Positions 23,101 through 33,723 of a DNA stretch of 64,000 nucleotides are shown here, one piece after another. The DNA lies in assembly GCA_036674765.1 (NCBI GenBank), contig JARVKI010000124.1, positions 46,452 to 110,451 of the forward strand, written 5' to 3'. The first letter of the stretch is position 1, and each line of letters starts with the position of its first letter. Position numbers and translations under genes: made by a program. The stretch comes from Seiridium cupressi (Eukaryota > Ascomycota > Sordariomycetes > Amphisphaeriales > Sporocadaceae). Under the pieces are notes generated by a model, which saw only the letters and a list, made by a program, of their open reading frames with translations, was not told where the DNA came from and searched no databases.

Positions 23101-23256
23101 ACGGACAAGCCGTGGAATGGCACCGTCTGGGACGGCAGCAAGTACGTCGAGGTCAAGGACTGCCAATTCAGCGCGACGAGCGTGGTCAAGTCGCGCACCA
23201 CGACTCTGTGGCGCACGAGCACCAGGGGGGCCGCTGTCAGCACGGCGCGTGGGTAG
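17188..23256 (+). CDS. Very large repeat-rich surface/membrane protein, unrecognised; frame broken at two poly-C tracts
   Basis: I do not recognise this gene. Exons: 17188-18345, 18404-18844, 19002-19444, 19601-19738, 19881-19898, 20042-20392, 20548-20965, 21153-21239, 21305-21391, 21442-22093, 22178-23256; about 1,622 aa once two C-tract shifts are allowed for. Order: hydrophobic leader (1-24), helical domain (about 85-330), charged Lys/Glu coil (530-590), Pro/Ser/Thr region with TPTMSS repeats, PNLPSV repeats (681-726), Gly/Leu repeats then SPSSPGSP repeats (733-849), Pro/Lys/Asp region, transmembrane segment near 1075-1100 (AGFSLLALAVGLGVGLGVGL), GN-rich linker, second helical domain (about 1125-1360), Thr/Pro repeats, and PW(K/R/L)NST and TKGFGTGIPG repeats. 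Odd: C10 at 18483-18492 and C8 at 20846-20853 shift the frame, and the 21392-21441 intron is weak. No ATG precedes the internal membrane segment in exons 8-10, which argues for one gene rather than two. A cell-surface or wall role is inference. Confidence 0.65.
19601..19708 (+). repeat. 18-bp coding repeat, six units
   Basis: Six consecutive 18-bp units of the ccaaatctaccatcggtg type, encoding PNLPSV hexapeptides within exon 4 of the large gene; units 3-5 are identical. A degenerate seventh follows (PNLPNLPGIP). Confidence 0.95.
20192..20380 (+). repeat. Coding minisatellite, SPSSPGSP-type
   Basis: Imperfect short repeats built on tctccgtctagcccaggg encode alternating SPSSPES, SPPPSPGAP and PPSSPGS units in exon 6. 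Such Ser/Pro tracts are typical of heavily O-glycosylated fungal surface proteins. Confidence 0.85.
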
Positions 23257-24416
23257 GTCTGAGTTTTTTGCCTTGCGTCGGCAATGATGATTTATGCCGA
23301 GCGTTGCATGGGCCTGGGGAACCTGAAGCGCAGACCAGCTCATGGCTGGCTCTGACCACGCTCACCCTCTGCGCTTGAATTTACGTTGTTTTGATTTGGT
23401 GTCTTAGTGCTACACCATCCTGCTTTTGGGACCTGATTCCTTTCCACGCCTTAGAATGCTCAGTTTCTCACTATTGTTTTGGCATTATCATTCCCCCTTC
23501 TGTCATGAAGTTAATTCGTCTGATTTCGCATAGTTTGTTATTGTTAGTTTTTAGGAAGTCTAGTTATCTGTAATCGGCATTGTGTTAGATATATCGGATA
23601 GCTCAATTAAGACTCCAGCTAAAACCCCAATTTAATTAGTAATCTTGCGATCTATATTCTCTAACATAGGTCCTTCGTCCCGAGATTGTTCTAAAGGCGT
23701 TTCGAGATGTTTATTTTCTTTTTCATCTTGCCATTGGTGAACCTCATTCTCGCCCGCGGACTCAAACCCATGATGACGCCAATACACTCTGTTGACAGCT
23801 TGCCTTATAGCCGCATCTCTAATACGTTGAACAGTGACGGAGTTTCACATTTGGTTGACGATCTTATCTATAGGAATTCCGGCTGAGTCATTATATATTA
23901 ATCTTATAAGTTACCGGAGTTCATATTATCGCAAGTCTTAATATGCACATATTTAGTCTAAATTATATTAACTTTTGTAAACCTTTAATCATCACCTATA
24001 TTATCTTGTCGAAACTCGAAATCCACCCTATAAACCACCGTAATCAATTAGTTAGATAAATTACGTACTGGCCTAGCGATAAGTAATTCCAGGCGAGTAA
24101 ATACCCTTAGACACTGTTCTGATACTGCCATGAGCCATGCCAGGATGCATAATATAGTCAGATGTCTGTCTGAATTTTATGAGTATGCAGATAGACTGCC
24201 GATCAATAATTCTCCATTACGGGTCATATTATAGCATGAGCCTGATCCATATTGTCACTTGCAATTTCTTGGTTAATATTGTTTGGTGATATTTGCAATC
24301 TCTGGAATATTCATGCTTTATATCAATGTGAATGCCTACATCAATCTTGTCCATCCCTCTGGCTTTTGTATGATGTTGCCCTCCCAACATTTCCGCCATA
24401 TCTCGCGTCCTCCGTA
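23257..24416. other. Intergenic region, AT-rich centre
   Basis: The 3' side of two convergent genes. From about 23560 to 24240 the sequence is clearly AT-richer than its neighbours, but without the dinucleotide bias seen at the right end. No gene. Confidence 0.6.
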
Positions 24417-25292
24417 CTACAGTTCATTCTGCTTCGCGCCACCCGGCGCATCAGTCAACGGCACATACCTGACACCGTACAATTTCTTCTTCGTGACATT
24501 GCCTTCCTGATCCTTGTCTACTGTCCAAATATACTGGGTCCAGCCACTCCCGCCGACGGGTATAAACATTCTCCCAGGACTTCTTAGCTGATCGACGAGT
24601 TCCTGATGCAGTTCGGCGGCGGCGGCACCGACATGAATCGCATCCCAACCGCCCTCCGCATCCCTGCTCTGAGCCGGGGCGCTAGCGTTTCCGCCCACGG
24701 GCGGCAGAGCATTCCCCGGACTTGGCTCTGTCCAACCTTTGCGTCCATCACCGACGCGGAAACGGACCCGGCCGCTTGATAGGAGTGCTTGACCTTCTGG
24801 CGACTTGGCCATATTCCGCTCGCCCATGTCGCGCAGCTCTTGGATGTGCTCGACACCAACGACGACGCTTCCTTCGCCGGCCAGCTCGGCCAGAACGTGG
24901 GTCAGATACCCGGAGCCGGATCCAATATCCAGAATCCGTCTTGGTCTGCCTTTGACACCTTCAACATCCAAGCCCTGCAGCTCCTCGTTGGCCTTTGAAT
25001 CCTTGCGTCCGCCACTGGCAATGTCCTTTCCCTCGCCATCCTTTAGCTCGGGGCCGACGGGCAGGATATACTCCAGCAAGCTCTCGACGGCATTGGCGTG
25101 CATGTGCGGGGCCGAGATAGTGGCGCCGTAGCCGATGGACTGCGGAGAATCCTGGTACGGAGATGACGGGGCGTAGTGCCCGCGGTCGACCTTCAAGAAG
25201 GCCGACTTGACGATGGGCGAGGTGAGGAGCGAGTTCTTCCACATGTTCTCGATCAATGCTGCATTGGTGTTGCCGCTACTATGCCAAGCCAT
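24417..25292 (-). CDS. Protein-L-isoaspartate O-methyltransferase
   Basis: Cytosolic repair enzyme that methylates isoaspartyl residues in aged proteins using S-adenosylmethionine. Single exon, 291 aa. Diagnostic motifs: [17 protein letters not shown] and [20 protein letters not shown] at the N-terminus (substrate loop), the SAM-binding motif [27 protein letters not shown] (post-motif I acidic residue) and [11 protein letters not shown]. The C-terminal RMFIPVG...[12 protein letters not shown] is typical. It is longer than the usual 225-240 aa because of two insertions, one before motif I (a Lys/Asp/Gly-rich stretch) and one after RVGDGR (Pro/Ala-rich); such low-complexity insertions are common in fungal homologues. 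The start ATG at 25292 fits the family N-terminus. Confidence 0.95.
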   Translation of the reverse strand: MAWHSSGNTNAALIENMWKNSLLTSPIVKSAFLKVDRGHYAPSSPYQDSPQSIGYGATISAPHMHANAVESLLEYILPVGPELKDGEGKDIASGGRKDSKANEELQGLDVEGVKGRPRRILDIGSGSGYLTHVLAELAGEGSVVVGVEHIQELRDMGERNMAKSPEGQALLSSGRVRFRVGDGRKGWTEPSPGNALPPVGGNASAPAQSRDAEGGWDAIHVGAAAAELHQELVDQLRSPGRMFIPVGGSGWTQYIWTVDKDQEGNVTKKKLYGVRYVPLTDAPGGAKQNEL

Positions 25293-26340
25293 ATCGTTCT
25301 GGTTAAAGAGGGTACGACAGGGAGTAGCAAATAACGATAATGGCGATGTGCGGCAAGGTCCGCGTTTGAGGAGGGCACGAAGCCTGTGGAGGGTTTGGTG
25401 TTTAGACGACAGCTTGAACAGGTGGGTGAATATAATAAATTGATGCTGAATGATGACTTCTGGGAGCTAACTCTCTTCTAAATCTAAGTCAACAAGCACC
25501 CGTTCGTATGATGTGAGGGCGGCGGAAACGCGCGTGGTCTGAACAGAGTGTCTTGTAGTAGAAGAGGTTATGTTCAGGAAAACTACTGATGATTGTTGGT
25601 CGAGGCGTGATGTCTGCCCCAAAAACAGGTAAGAGGATAAGTGTAAAAACTACGTTGGTTTAAGCTCAAGGTTTGATCTGATAGTTGTAAGTAAAGAGCC
25701 GGCGTTGTGGGTCGACGTCAGGATGAGGCGGGGTGTGGGGTAGCTCATGATGAGGGAAGAAAGAATAGTGCAAACAAGGTCGACATAAATATAAATTACG
25801 ATATCTTAGGAGTATGGCCTACTCACTTCACCCTTTTTGACGGCTTATACAACTACCAATTATGATATCGTCGTATGAGAAAAGTCGGGATACGTCGTGT
25901 CGCCGGGAAGAACATACAATACCCAGTTGGCTGTCTATATGAGTGATTGGATAGAGGCTTCGCATCCGAGATCAGCGAGACCTGTGGTATCCCATATGTA
26001 CCTCTAGATTATTCCGTTGATAAGTCACGGTCCTAACAAATTGACGGCGTCACGTCACAGCATAAAGTAACATAGTAGACTAGTGTTTCATGGGATCAAG
26101 TGTGTACCGACCTGTAAAGCCTGGCCGTTTTTGTATTCTGTACCAAAGAATCCATATGTCGTAGGAGATATCCGTGCGAGTACCAAAAAGTTCCGCAACT
26201 CCTGTGGTCGGGTGGATACCCTTTGTACTAGGAGTAATCAAGCAGTTACCAACGCCTAAGCCATGCTCTGCTCTTGAGACAATATTTCGAATTCCATATA
26301 AACATCTTGACCCCCATCAAAGACGGGATTATATCACTCT
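25293..26340. other. Intergenic region
   Basis: About 1 kb between two minus-strand genes; no gene or distinct repeat seen. Confidence 0.65.
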
Positions 26341-27530
26341 TCAAGGCTCCCCGCTCTCGACAATGACGGGGTATCCTGCGCTACGGTCTGGGCTCTGCAA
26401 GACCAGTTGTTCGTGTCGCCTTGCCTTGATGTAATCACTGACAGAGCGAATCAGAATGAACCAGCCTACGATCATCAGGATATACGCCACCCATTCTGAG
26501 CTGGCGATGTCGCTTAATGCACTTCCGTCACTTTCGCTGCTACCCGTGTTGACAGCGTTCGGGTCGAAGTCGTGGCTGTTTGGGTCCGGTGGTTGAGCGT
26601 ATCCGTCGGTGGGTGCGCCATTCATGCCGTCGGAGCTGGAGGTGCCCTTCATGTAAAACCCGTACTGGATCAGAGTTATTCCAAGACCAGCACGGGAACC
26701 GTTCTTTGCCGCATGGGTCGAGTGCAAGAGGTAGGTGAGCAGGAAGCCGACAAGTTGGAAAGACATGGAAATCATGCCATTCCAGATAAAGCTAAAGATG
26801 GAACCAACGGGCATGCCATCAATGTAAACCTCATCCGGACCACCGAGGCCAGGTGCGAGAATCGTCGTTTCCCAGTAGGGCGGTGCTGAGTCTGCAGCGG
26901 CTTGTTCGTATGTCTATCATAGTGTTAATTGTGCATCAGGTACAAAGATAACAGACCGGGCCAACATACCGGAGGTTGCTCCTCTACAATCTTCTCGCCT
27001 CTCTCGGGTCTTGCTGTCATGTTCGAAAACACACCGTCCGATTGAATACCACCACCGTAGGTCCTTGACGAAGCCTGCGCATTGCTTCCACCCGGGACTA
27101 CCGGCGACGGGTCTACCTCCCGTTCAGGGGCATGTGACCTGTCTCCAAAGTTTCGGTTCGAAGCGCCCGACCCTGCTGATACAGGGAACGAAGACTGCCT
27201 TACTAGGCGTTGCCTGTCATCGGGCTCGTCGTCGTCGCTATCATCATCATCGGCGTCGAATGCATCGGCAAGAGTTGGGTCGACATTCTGCCGCCTCCGT
27301 TCGAACGATGAAGCGCGAGAATGAAACGATGGTGGCGGCGAATTGGGTATCCTTTGTCGCGTTGATGGAGCGACAGCAGAAATGGGAGTATCAGGGTCGT
27401 CGTTGTCCTGGGTGTTCACCTGATCGACACTCGAGTCAGCATGCGACGATTCCGAATGCGGGTACTTGGCGGGGAGGCCTCCGCCTTGGAAGCGTTGCTA
27501 GCAACTTACCCTCTCGTAACGGCTTGTCAT
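26341..27530 (-). CDS. BSD2: Bsd2/NDFIP-type adaptor (metal homeostasis protein)
   Basis: Golgi/endosome membrane adaptor that recruits the Rsp5/NEDD4 ubiquitin ligase to transporters, including metal transporters, for vacuolar delivery. Exons: 27530-27510 (MTSRYER only), 27419-26970, 26913-26341; introns of 90 and 56 nt; 347 aa. The N-terminal half is acidic and disordered (DADDDDSDDDEPDD). The PPxY ligase-binding motif reads EEQPPTYEQ and is created exactly across the second splice junction (PP|TY). Three membrane segments follow: GSIFSFIWNGMISMSFQLVG and its continuation, GLGITLIQYGFYM, and EWVAYILMIVGWFILI. The tiny first exon is supported by an in-frame join and by the conserved SRYER start. 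Confidence 0.9.
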
Positions 27531-28379
27531 CTTTGCGGGTGCTTGAGGCGATGAAAGTAAAGGAAAGCTCGTAAAGAAGTGATGGTATCTGCGTCGTCTG
27601 CGAAGAAAAAGGAAGTCGGTGTGTCGTGGTGCGCAGTAGTGGTGGTTAGGATGGCGCAGCTCGTGCCCGCGGCAAGTCGGGGATAAGGCGAGCAGAGAGT
27701 GGTGGCAAGGGAATGCCGGTGTTCTGGAAGGGAAACCGAGGCGGGCGGACAAAAGTCAAAGAAGTGGTGCAATCAAGAAAGCGCAAAGCGCCGTCGCAGT
27801 TGATGAAGGAGGGTATCGAATGGCCGTATTGGTATTGATGTGAATAACACGGTAGGAAGAGAAATGAACAAGAGCCAAAAACAAACTGACTTGGTTGGTC
27901 CGGCTGATGATGCAAAGATCAGGAGGCCAAGAAGCGTCAAAGCCACCTGAGACAGCGACATGCACTGAAGAGGACGGACCCCCCAGTGGGTGCCTGCGGC
28001 CTGCCTGTGCCGCAATGCCGGGAAAAGGAGACTGGAGATTGCTAGAAGCGCCCATTAAGCCGACTTGGGCTGCTGACCAACATCGGATGTTTTTGGGGAG
28101 CCAGCGCTGCATAAAGCGCACGGGCCATGCTGTCAACTAAAGAGCCAATCCGAGGTCGCATTACGGACCCTCCAGGGTCGATTGCATGCATGCACTAAAT
28201 CCGGAGATATGCCGGCGCGGGTCAGGTATCGGCATCATCAATTTTCTAGAGCTCCATTGAAGAGTGTCGCGCTTGTGAATGCGCTGGGTGCAGTCAACAA
28301 CCGAAAGAACAAGGTGCGGCAGTCTTTGGTCCCAGCATACAATGTGACGTATCGTACGAGTTCTTTGCACATAACCACA
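27531..28379. other. Divergent promoter region
   Basis: The 850-bp region between the Bsd2-type gene and the small CBP6-like gene. Minus-strand open frames here are leader or chance frames. No further gene is supported. Confidence 0.65.
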
Positions 28380-28868
28380 ATGGCCAAACAAGCAGTTGTA
28401 AGTCGCAGATTCAACCCCCTTGAAATCGGTCGCATGCCGCGCCAAACCTCCCGACTTACACGAATCCTAGAGTGCGCAGTTCCATCTCCTCAAGGCGCTC
28501 AATCGGTGGCCTAAGGACATAGTCCGACCTACCGTTCAGTTCCAAGAGGCGTTGAAGAAGCGGTTCGAGGCCCAGGGCGCAAGTCTGTCGGAAGAGGAGA
28601 AGTTGAGACAGGCCAATGCCCTCTACTCATTACTAGACAACCGGTATAAAAAGAAGGTAGGTCTACGGTTCGGCTGCGCGGCGAGAATGAATATCCAATG
28701 CTAACTGCTACGGTCTAGTATCCGATCACTGGCGAACAGTCCCTCCTAAAACCCAGAAGCAAACCTACATACTTCGCCGACTTGGTTCGAGAGATGGAGG
28801 AAGCGCCGAATCGATCGTGGTTTGACAGGACATGGCTCCGGCTCAAGGGCCTTATTCGACTCCAATGA
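28380..28868 (+). CDS. Small conserved protein, probable CBP6/UQCC2-like mitochondrial assembly factor
   Basis: Three exons, 28380-28397, 28471-28656 and 28719-28868, give about 117 aa; introns are 73 and 62 nt, both phase 0. The protein is basic, helical and carries LNRWPKDIVRP early, LRQANALYSLLDNRYKKK|YP in the middle and EEAPNRSWFDRTWLRLKGL at the end. The pattern LxxWPxDxxRP followed by YKxxYP resembles the UQCC2/CBP6 family, which helps translate and assemble cytochrome b of respiratory complex III in the mitochondrial matrix; this is resemblance, not proof. A second acceptor nine bases downstream (gcgcag) would also keep frame and drop three residues. Too short to be found by a simple ORF scan. 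Confidence 0.65.
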
Positions 28869-29096
28869 GCCTAGAAGTTTGTTCGAGGAGACAGTTGTAA
28901 GAGAAAGCCGGACTGCATACTCAGGCGCCTAGAGAGGGTAATCGATCTTGTATTTTTGATGTACGAATAAAAGATCCCGAACGCCACCCACGAGATGTAC
29001 CTTTTCCCGTCCCTACAAGTGGGTAAATGTCTAGACTCTATCCAGGCTCCATGCTCTTTGACTGCTAGGACTCCACCAATTGTTCGTTTCCCGCCC

Positions 29097-30200
29097 TTAC
29101 AAAATCTTGCCCTCTGGATCGAACTTGTTGAAGAGCTCCATGGACTTCTCATACATGGCAAAGACAATGCCACCACTAAGGATTAGTCTTCCCAATCGAG
29201 GGACAGCTCCACTCCAGAATGTCAGGACGCCCTCTTGCTTGAATATCATGCTCGCGCATCGGAAGCTGTTGCCGTAGACTTGCTTGGCCTCGATACTCTG
29301 CATCCTCGTCTTGATCGTGTCCAATGGTTGCGTGGCGTAGACCGTGATGATGCCCGCTACACCTCCAATGCCGAATGTGCCCAACGATCCCAACTTCTCT
29401 CCCGGCGCTGTGTAGCTCTCGGCCAGCTGCTTCAAACTCGTGTAAGAACCGAACCGGACTGCCGAGTTGGCACTCTGTCTCGCCGCAGTAGGCACAAGGC
29501 CTTGGAAAAAACCGCGAATGCCGCGCTCTTTGTAGATGATGGGAATGGCGTCGAGAAAGCCTTTCATGCGGGGATTGGCGCGCTTGCGATCATCGATCAG
29601 GGTGGTCTTGATAGATTCCGTCGGCGTTACAGCTATCAGCGACTCGGTCATACCAGCAAAGAACCCAGCGATGACGTTCCGCGGACCCGAGACTTTGCCA
29701 TTCTCGTCGGCGAGGAGACTCTTGTACTGTTCGAACGAGACGAATCCTGGTAAGTTGGAGGTTAGTCACGCGACCATATTGTCGCGGTGAGTCTATGGCA
29801 GAGGCCTCGAGAAGTTCACGTACGGATAGCTGCTTTCGCTGAGTTTCCGATGATCAGTGTCGTGCATCCTGCATACCACTGTTTACCGAACGGCGGCCAT
29901 GGGAGCTTCTGGCCATCTGGTAGCTTGCGGTTGAGTTGCGATCTGGTTTTGGCGACTGCGCAGGATTCGTCAGTGGGAATTCAAAATCGCATGCGAGTAT
30001 ATCTAGTCCTGACTTACACTCGGCAGGGTATGTGATAGCTGTTCAGGCATCGGGGGTCAGCAATTGCCACGACGAGCAGAAGGTGCGCGCAGCTTACAGA
30101 TTTCCACAGCTCCAGCTAGAGCTCCGGCGATGATCGAGCGCGTTGTGCTGGGCTTCTTGGGCTTGACAGCCGCATCTTGTTGAGCCACCGCAGTCGCCAT
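29097..30200 (-). CDS. CTP1: Mitochondrial tricarboxylate (citrate) carrier
   Basis: Inner-membrane mitochondrial carrier exchanging citrate with malate or other anions. Four exons: 30200-30098, 30038-30018, 29955-29824, 29746-29097; introns of 59, 62 and 77 nt; 301 aa, standard for the family. All three carrier repeats show the P-x-[DE]-x-x-[KR] signature: ITYPAEFAKTRSQL, TPTESIKTTL and TQPLDTIKTRMQS. The N-terminus (QQDAAVKPKKPSTTRSIIAG) and PWPPFGKQWYAGCTTLIIGN are typical of fungal Ctp1. The first signature is split by the two introns flanking a 21-nt exon, and the frame works only if that micro-exon is included. Convergent with the gene at 28380. Confidence 0.95.
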
Positions 30201-31258
30201 CTCGTACAGAACAATTGCCTCCTACACAGGACCTTGGAGGAAGGGCGCAGCTGCGTTGGCCGGCTGATCACGTATCTGACGGGCTGGTGGTGTTTCTTGT
30301 AGTCACTATGACGGGTGTTCCGATGCCGCAATTCGAAATGTTTGAAAAGTTTCGGCGGGGCATTGCTGTCCGTAGCCGCCTACCGAAGCCGCTATGTCAT
30401 CCTCGGCTCTGGAACCTGATTGAGCGCATTGCGCATCCCATCACAGATCCAATTTGAGCACTTTCAACGGTTCGGTACCTTCCATTATCATAGTCAGCAG
30501 TCTCCTGGTTAAAACTTGATTCGTGCTTCAGGTTGATAACACTTGGTGGGCTTGGAATGCATTGTCGTCACGTCGATAGCATTGGAAATAAGATTTCGTC
30601 CGCCGTCGATCAGCGGCTCTCATAGTGGGTTTCACTTGGGTTCCAAGGTTGCTGCCGTAGAAACGAGTACCAGTGATGATCAACTGCCTCATCACATCAA
30701 CCCGAAACAACCAAACAAACACCTCCAATTGGTGAAGATTTTCTACCGTACCCAAACAGCTCTTGATGAGTTTCGCAGCTGCCTACTTGTGGCCATCTCC
30801 TTCTAAGTGATTGCCTAGAGTGAATGTGTTCGGGTTTCACGGTGGCCTGTTGCAGCCCGAACGCTTCTGTCGAGTGCAGAGCACCGCCTCATTCGCTGAC
30901 GAACCTCTCCTGCCAACGAACACTGTTCGAGCGTTGACATCACATCACCAGGATAGGGCACTAATAACTCGTTTGACGTGGCCCGCTGAGCCTCCGTCTG
31001 CTTACTTGACAAGTCGCCGTCTCGTCCTTAAATTAAGCTCAGCACTCGGCCGCCGGGACTGCCCTGGACGTGGGCCCTGACCGATCTTCCGGTCGTGATT
31101 CACTTAAGTAAGACCCCGGACTGACTGGCTTCATTCGGGGCGGACAGGGCATGCAACAACTGTCTTCCACCATTTTCTGGACATTCGCTTTCTCGACCTT
31201 TTTGTCACGATCATCCGTCATCACCGAGAGATTTGTAGGGACCTGGAAGAGCAATGAG
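30201..31258. other. Divergent intergenic region
   Basis: Between the citrate carrier and the gene at 31259. No supported gene. Confidence 0.65.
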
Positions 31259-33140
31259 ATGGCTGAATATGTCGAGGCTCGTTCATTAGCTTCACTCAAC
31301 GCCTTGGCCAACAACCCACCTCAATATCCCACGAACCCGACAGAAAAGAAGCAAGAGCCTCTGACTCTATACATGTCCAGAGTGCCAGGCACACGAGGTA
31401 CTTGAAAACTTGACATGATGAGCTTATCGGCGCTAATTCCTGCCAGACATCATTCTATCCACTTTCAAGCCACAGATCAAGAACGTTACGGCTGAGGACG
31501 TGGCCAGCTCTCTGTATTACGTACACCTTAACACCCCGGAGGACGAACTCCTAGTTGAGAGTTCTCACGATAATGCTTCTTCTAGACGAAGTTTGGACAG
31601 CTCAAGAAGTGGGAACCTTATCAACAGAAAGCCCGTAGCAGCGGTGCCCAATGCCTCTGCCCTCGGCAAGTTCTCAGAACCAGCAACACGGGTTCCTGAT
31701 ATGCCTTCAGTAGCACCATCTGGAAAGGAGAACCAACCATTCAGTGCCCAACCGAACCAACCACCTCCACCATATGGAGCCAGTTCACTACCTTCTGGGC
31801 GGCCACCTGCGCCATCTATCCAGCGAAAGCCGTTGGCGCCTCAAGGTGTGACGATCGACACCCAGGCCAAACCTCCCACTCCGCCTCCACACGCCTATCT
31901 TGATATCCCCAATCTTCCGCCGAGGCCCGATGAGATTGACAATCACCCCGAATATGGCACTTCACCTCCAGCACCATCTCTGCCATTGAGACCAGAAAAC
32001 CGCTCGCCATCACCATCAAAACGCAAGCCCTTCACCCCCTTTTCACTCACACTCATCCGTCGCGACCGCAGCTCACATCAACAATGGAACGTAGGCAGGG
32101 TCGCTTCCTTTCAGCTGGATCATCCTGAGCAGATTCCCGATGAAAAGTATATCCCCTCGCCCTCAATCAGCGTACACCTCGAGACGCCAGGATACTCCAA
32201 ATTCCGGGGCATGCCGCCGCCAGGGACCAAGTTTGATATCAGGGATATTAGAGAGAGCCTGGATATGATACGTCCCGGTAGCTCATCCGCCGCCCCTTTC
32301 ACGTCCGCCTCATCACCGCAGCGACAGCGTGCAAAACCAGTGGAGCCTCCACAGTCGCAAACGTCGCCAATCTCCGCACACGTGTTCGAACGTCAGGTCA
32401 AAATGATTTATGGCCCTTCCTGGACAACAAATATACGCAATGCATTCCAGCGTCGCAAGTCCCGCGAAGATGATATGTCCACCTCCCCAAATCGACCAGG
32501 ACACACTAGACAAGCTAGCAGTATATCTATCGGCTCCTTTGGTGGCGACTTCGATGGCGGCGAAGCGCCTGTCATCACGATACCTAGTCCAGGCCTTAAG
32601 CCACAGGGCTATATGTTCACCAGTCCATGGGACGGGCGTTGCGAGTTTCGGACTGGCAATGGGGGGCGTAGTGTGCGGTGTCGACATATACTACCTACAC
32701 ATACCATGCAGTGGAATCCGCTTGCAGATGGGGCCGAGGAAGATGCTGGCGCGGGCAGGGGCCATCGAAGAACCGGCTCTCGGAGCCCCAAGGCTAAGGG
32801 CCATGATATATCCGAGTTGCGCTTCAATCTCCCCAGTGCTGAAATCTTCAACACGAAACCTGCAGATCCGTCCAAGCCACATGAGGCACGTGAGCGCACT
32901 AGAGACAGGATACGCAACTCTATGATCAACAAGACAGAGGATGATGTCGATGATGAGGAATACGAGAGTGTCGGCTTCGATCTGAGTCTAGGGCGTGAGA
33001 AAGCGGGAGGTGGTAACCGGGGCAAGAGAGCGAAGATGGGCAAGCTGATCATCTGGGATGAGGGATTGAAGATGTTGGATCTGGTTGTTGCGGCAAACGT
33101 GGGTATTTGGTGGAATGTTTGGGAGAAGTCAAGCGAGTGA
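31259..33140 (+). CDS. Conserved ascomycete protein of unknown function, Pro/Ser-rich
   Basis: Two exons, 31259-31397 and 31447-33140, separated by a 49-nt intron; 610 aa. The start MAEYVEARSLASLNALANN and the first 80 residues (EPLTLYMSRVPGTR|DIILSTFKPQIKNVTAEDV, then SSLYYVHLNTPED) are compact and look conserved among moulds; I recall orthologues only as hypothetical proteins. Then comes a long disordered Pro/Ser region with PPPPYG and PPTPPPHAY, a conserved-looking core near 170-240 (FSLTLIRRDRSSHQQWNVGR), and a C-terminal module with TSPWDGRCEFRTGNGGRSVR and a cysteine/histidine pair, ending in a hydrophobic LLDLVVAANVGIWWNVWE-like segment. No signal peptide. Function unknown. Confidence 0.85.
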
Positions 33141-33589
33141 TAAACAAGCTGCTTCAGGAATCATGACTCAGTGGGAAATTGGGCTACAAAGCTAATATGA
33201 ATGAGCCATGATAAGGAATTTGCTGGATAGATGTGACTAGGGAAGAGTCATCTGCTTTGCTGTTTGATACCATTTGCCTAGCGTTGGTCATCATCAGCAA
33301 ATCTCTCACAACAATAATCGCCAATCACAATCCGATTATACATCCATTTAAACCACTGCTATGCCCGTGAATTTCAACTGGTGGTCTATCATACTCCCCC
33401 AAGCTATATATATAATCACCAGTTACAATTTTTAAGTTTATGATAAGAGAACTATGATTGTCACGTGTAGATCACGCTTTCGATGTATCTGTGTGCCAAC
33501 ACTCGTAGAAATAATCAGTTTCAAGCCCAGCATCTCAGCCACTCCGACTTTCAAGCACACGGTTAAAGTCTGAAGATTGACCTAGCCGT

Positions 33590-33723
33590 TGTCACGGTCA
33601 TGTGACGGGGGTTTCCCCGCACGGACCACGTGGTTTGTGCGTCGTGTATACAAGATTAAGTAAAGAGCGTAGAGGGAGAATACTTCTCCAGCGCAACAAC
33701 AGCTTAATAACCACACCCTTACA
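33590..33723 (+). mobile_element. Solo LTR, 134 bp, with 5-bp target-site duplication
   Basis: The element begins TGTCACGGTCATGTGAC and ends CCACACCCTTACA, so it is bounded by TG..CA as LTRs are. It is flanked on both sides by gccgt (33585-33589 and 33724-33728), a 5-bp duplication typical of LTR-retrotransposon integrase. A TATA-like stretch (gtgtatacaag) lies inside. No internal coding region remains next to it. Confidence 0.75.

Noticed and set aside
22627..23343. 238-residue minus-strand open frame
   Set aside because: It lies exactly opposite the GC-rich repeat exon of the large gene and is rich in Arg, as antisense of Thr/Pro/Gly repeats would be. No splice partners or domain.
27011..27574. 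187-residue plus-strand open frame
   Set aside because: Antisense to exons 1-2 of the Bsd2-type gene, whose frame, splice sites and PPxY motif are convincing.
32410..32925. 171-residue plus-strand open frame
   Set aside because: Alternate frame inside the conserved gene at 31259-33140; no protein-like pattern.
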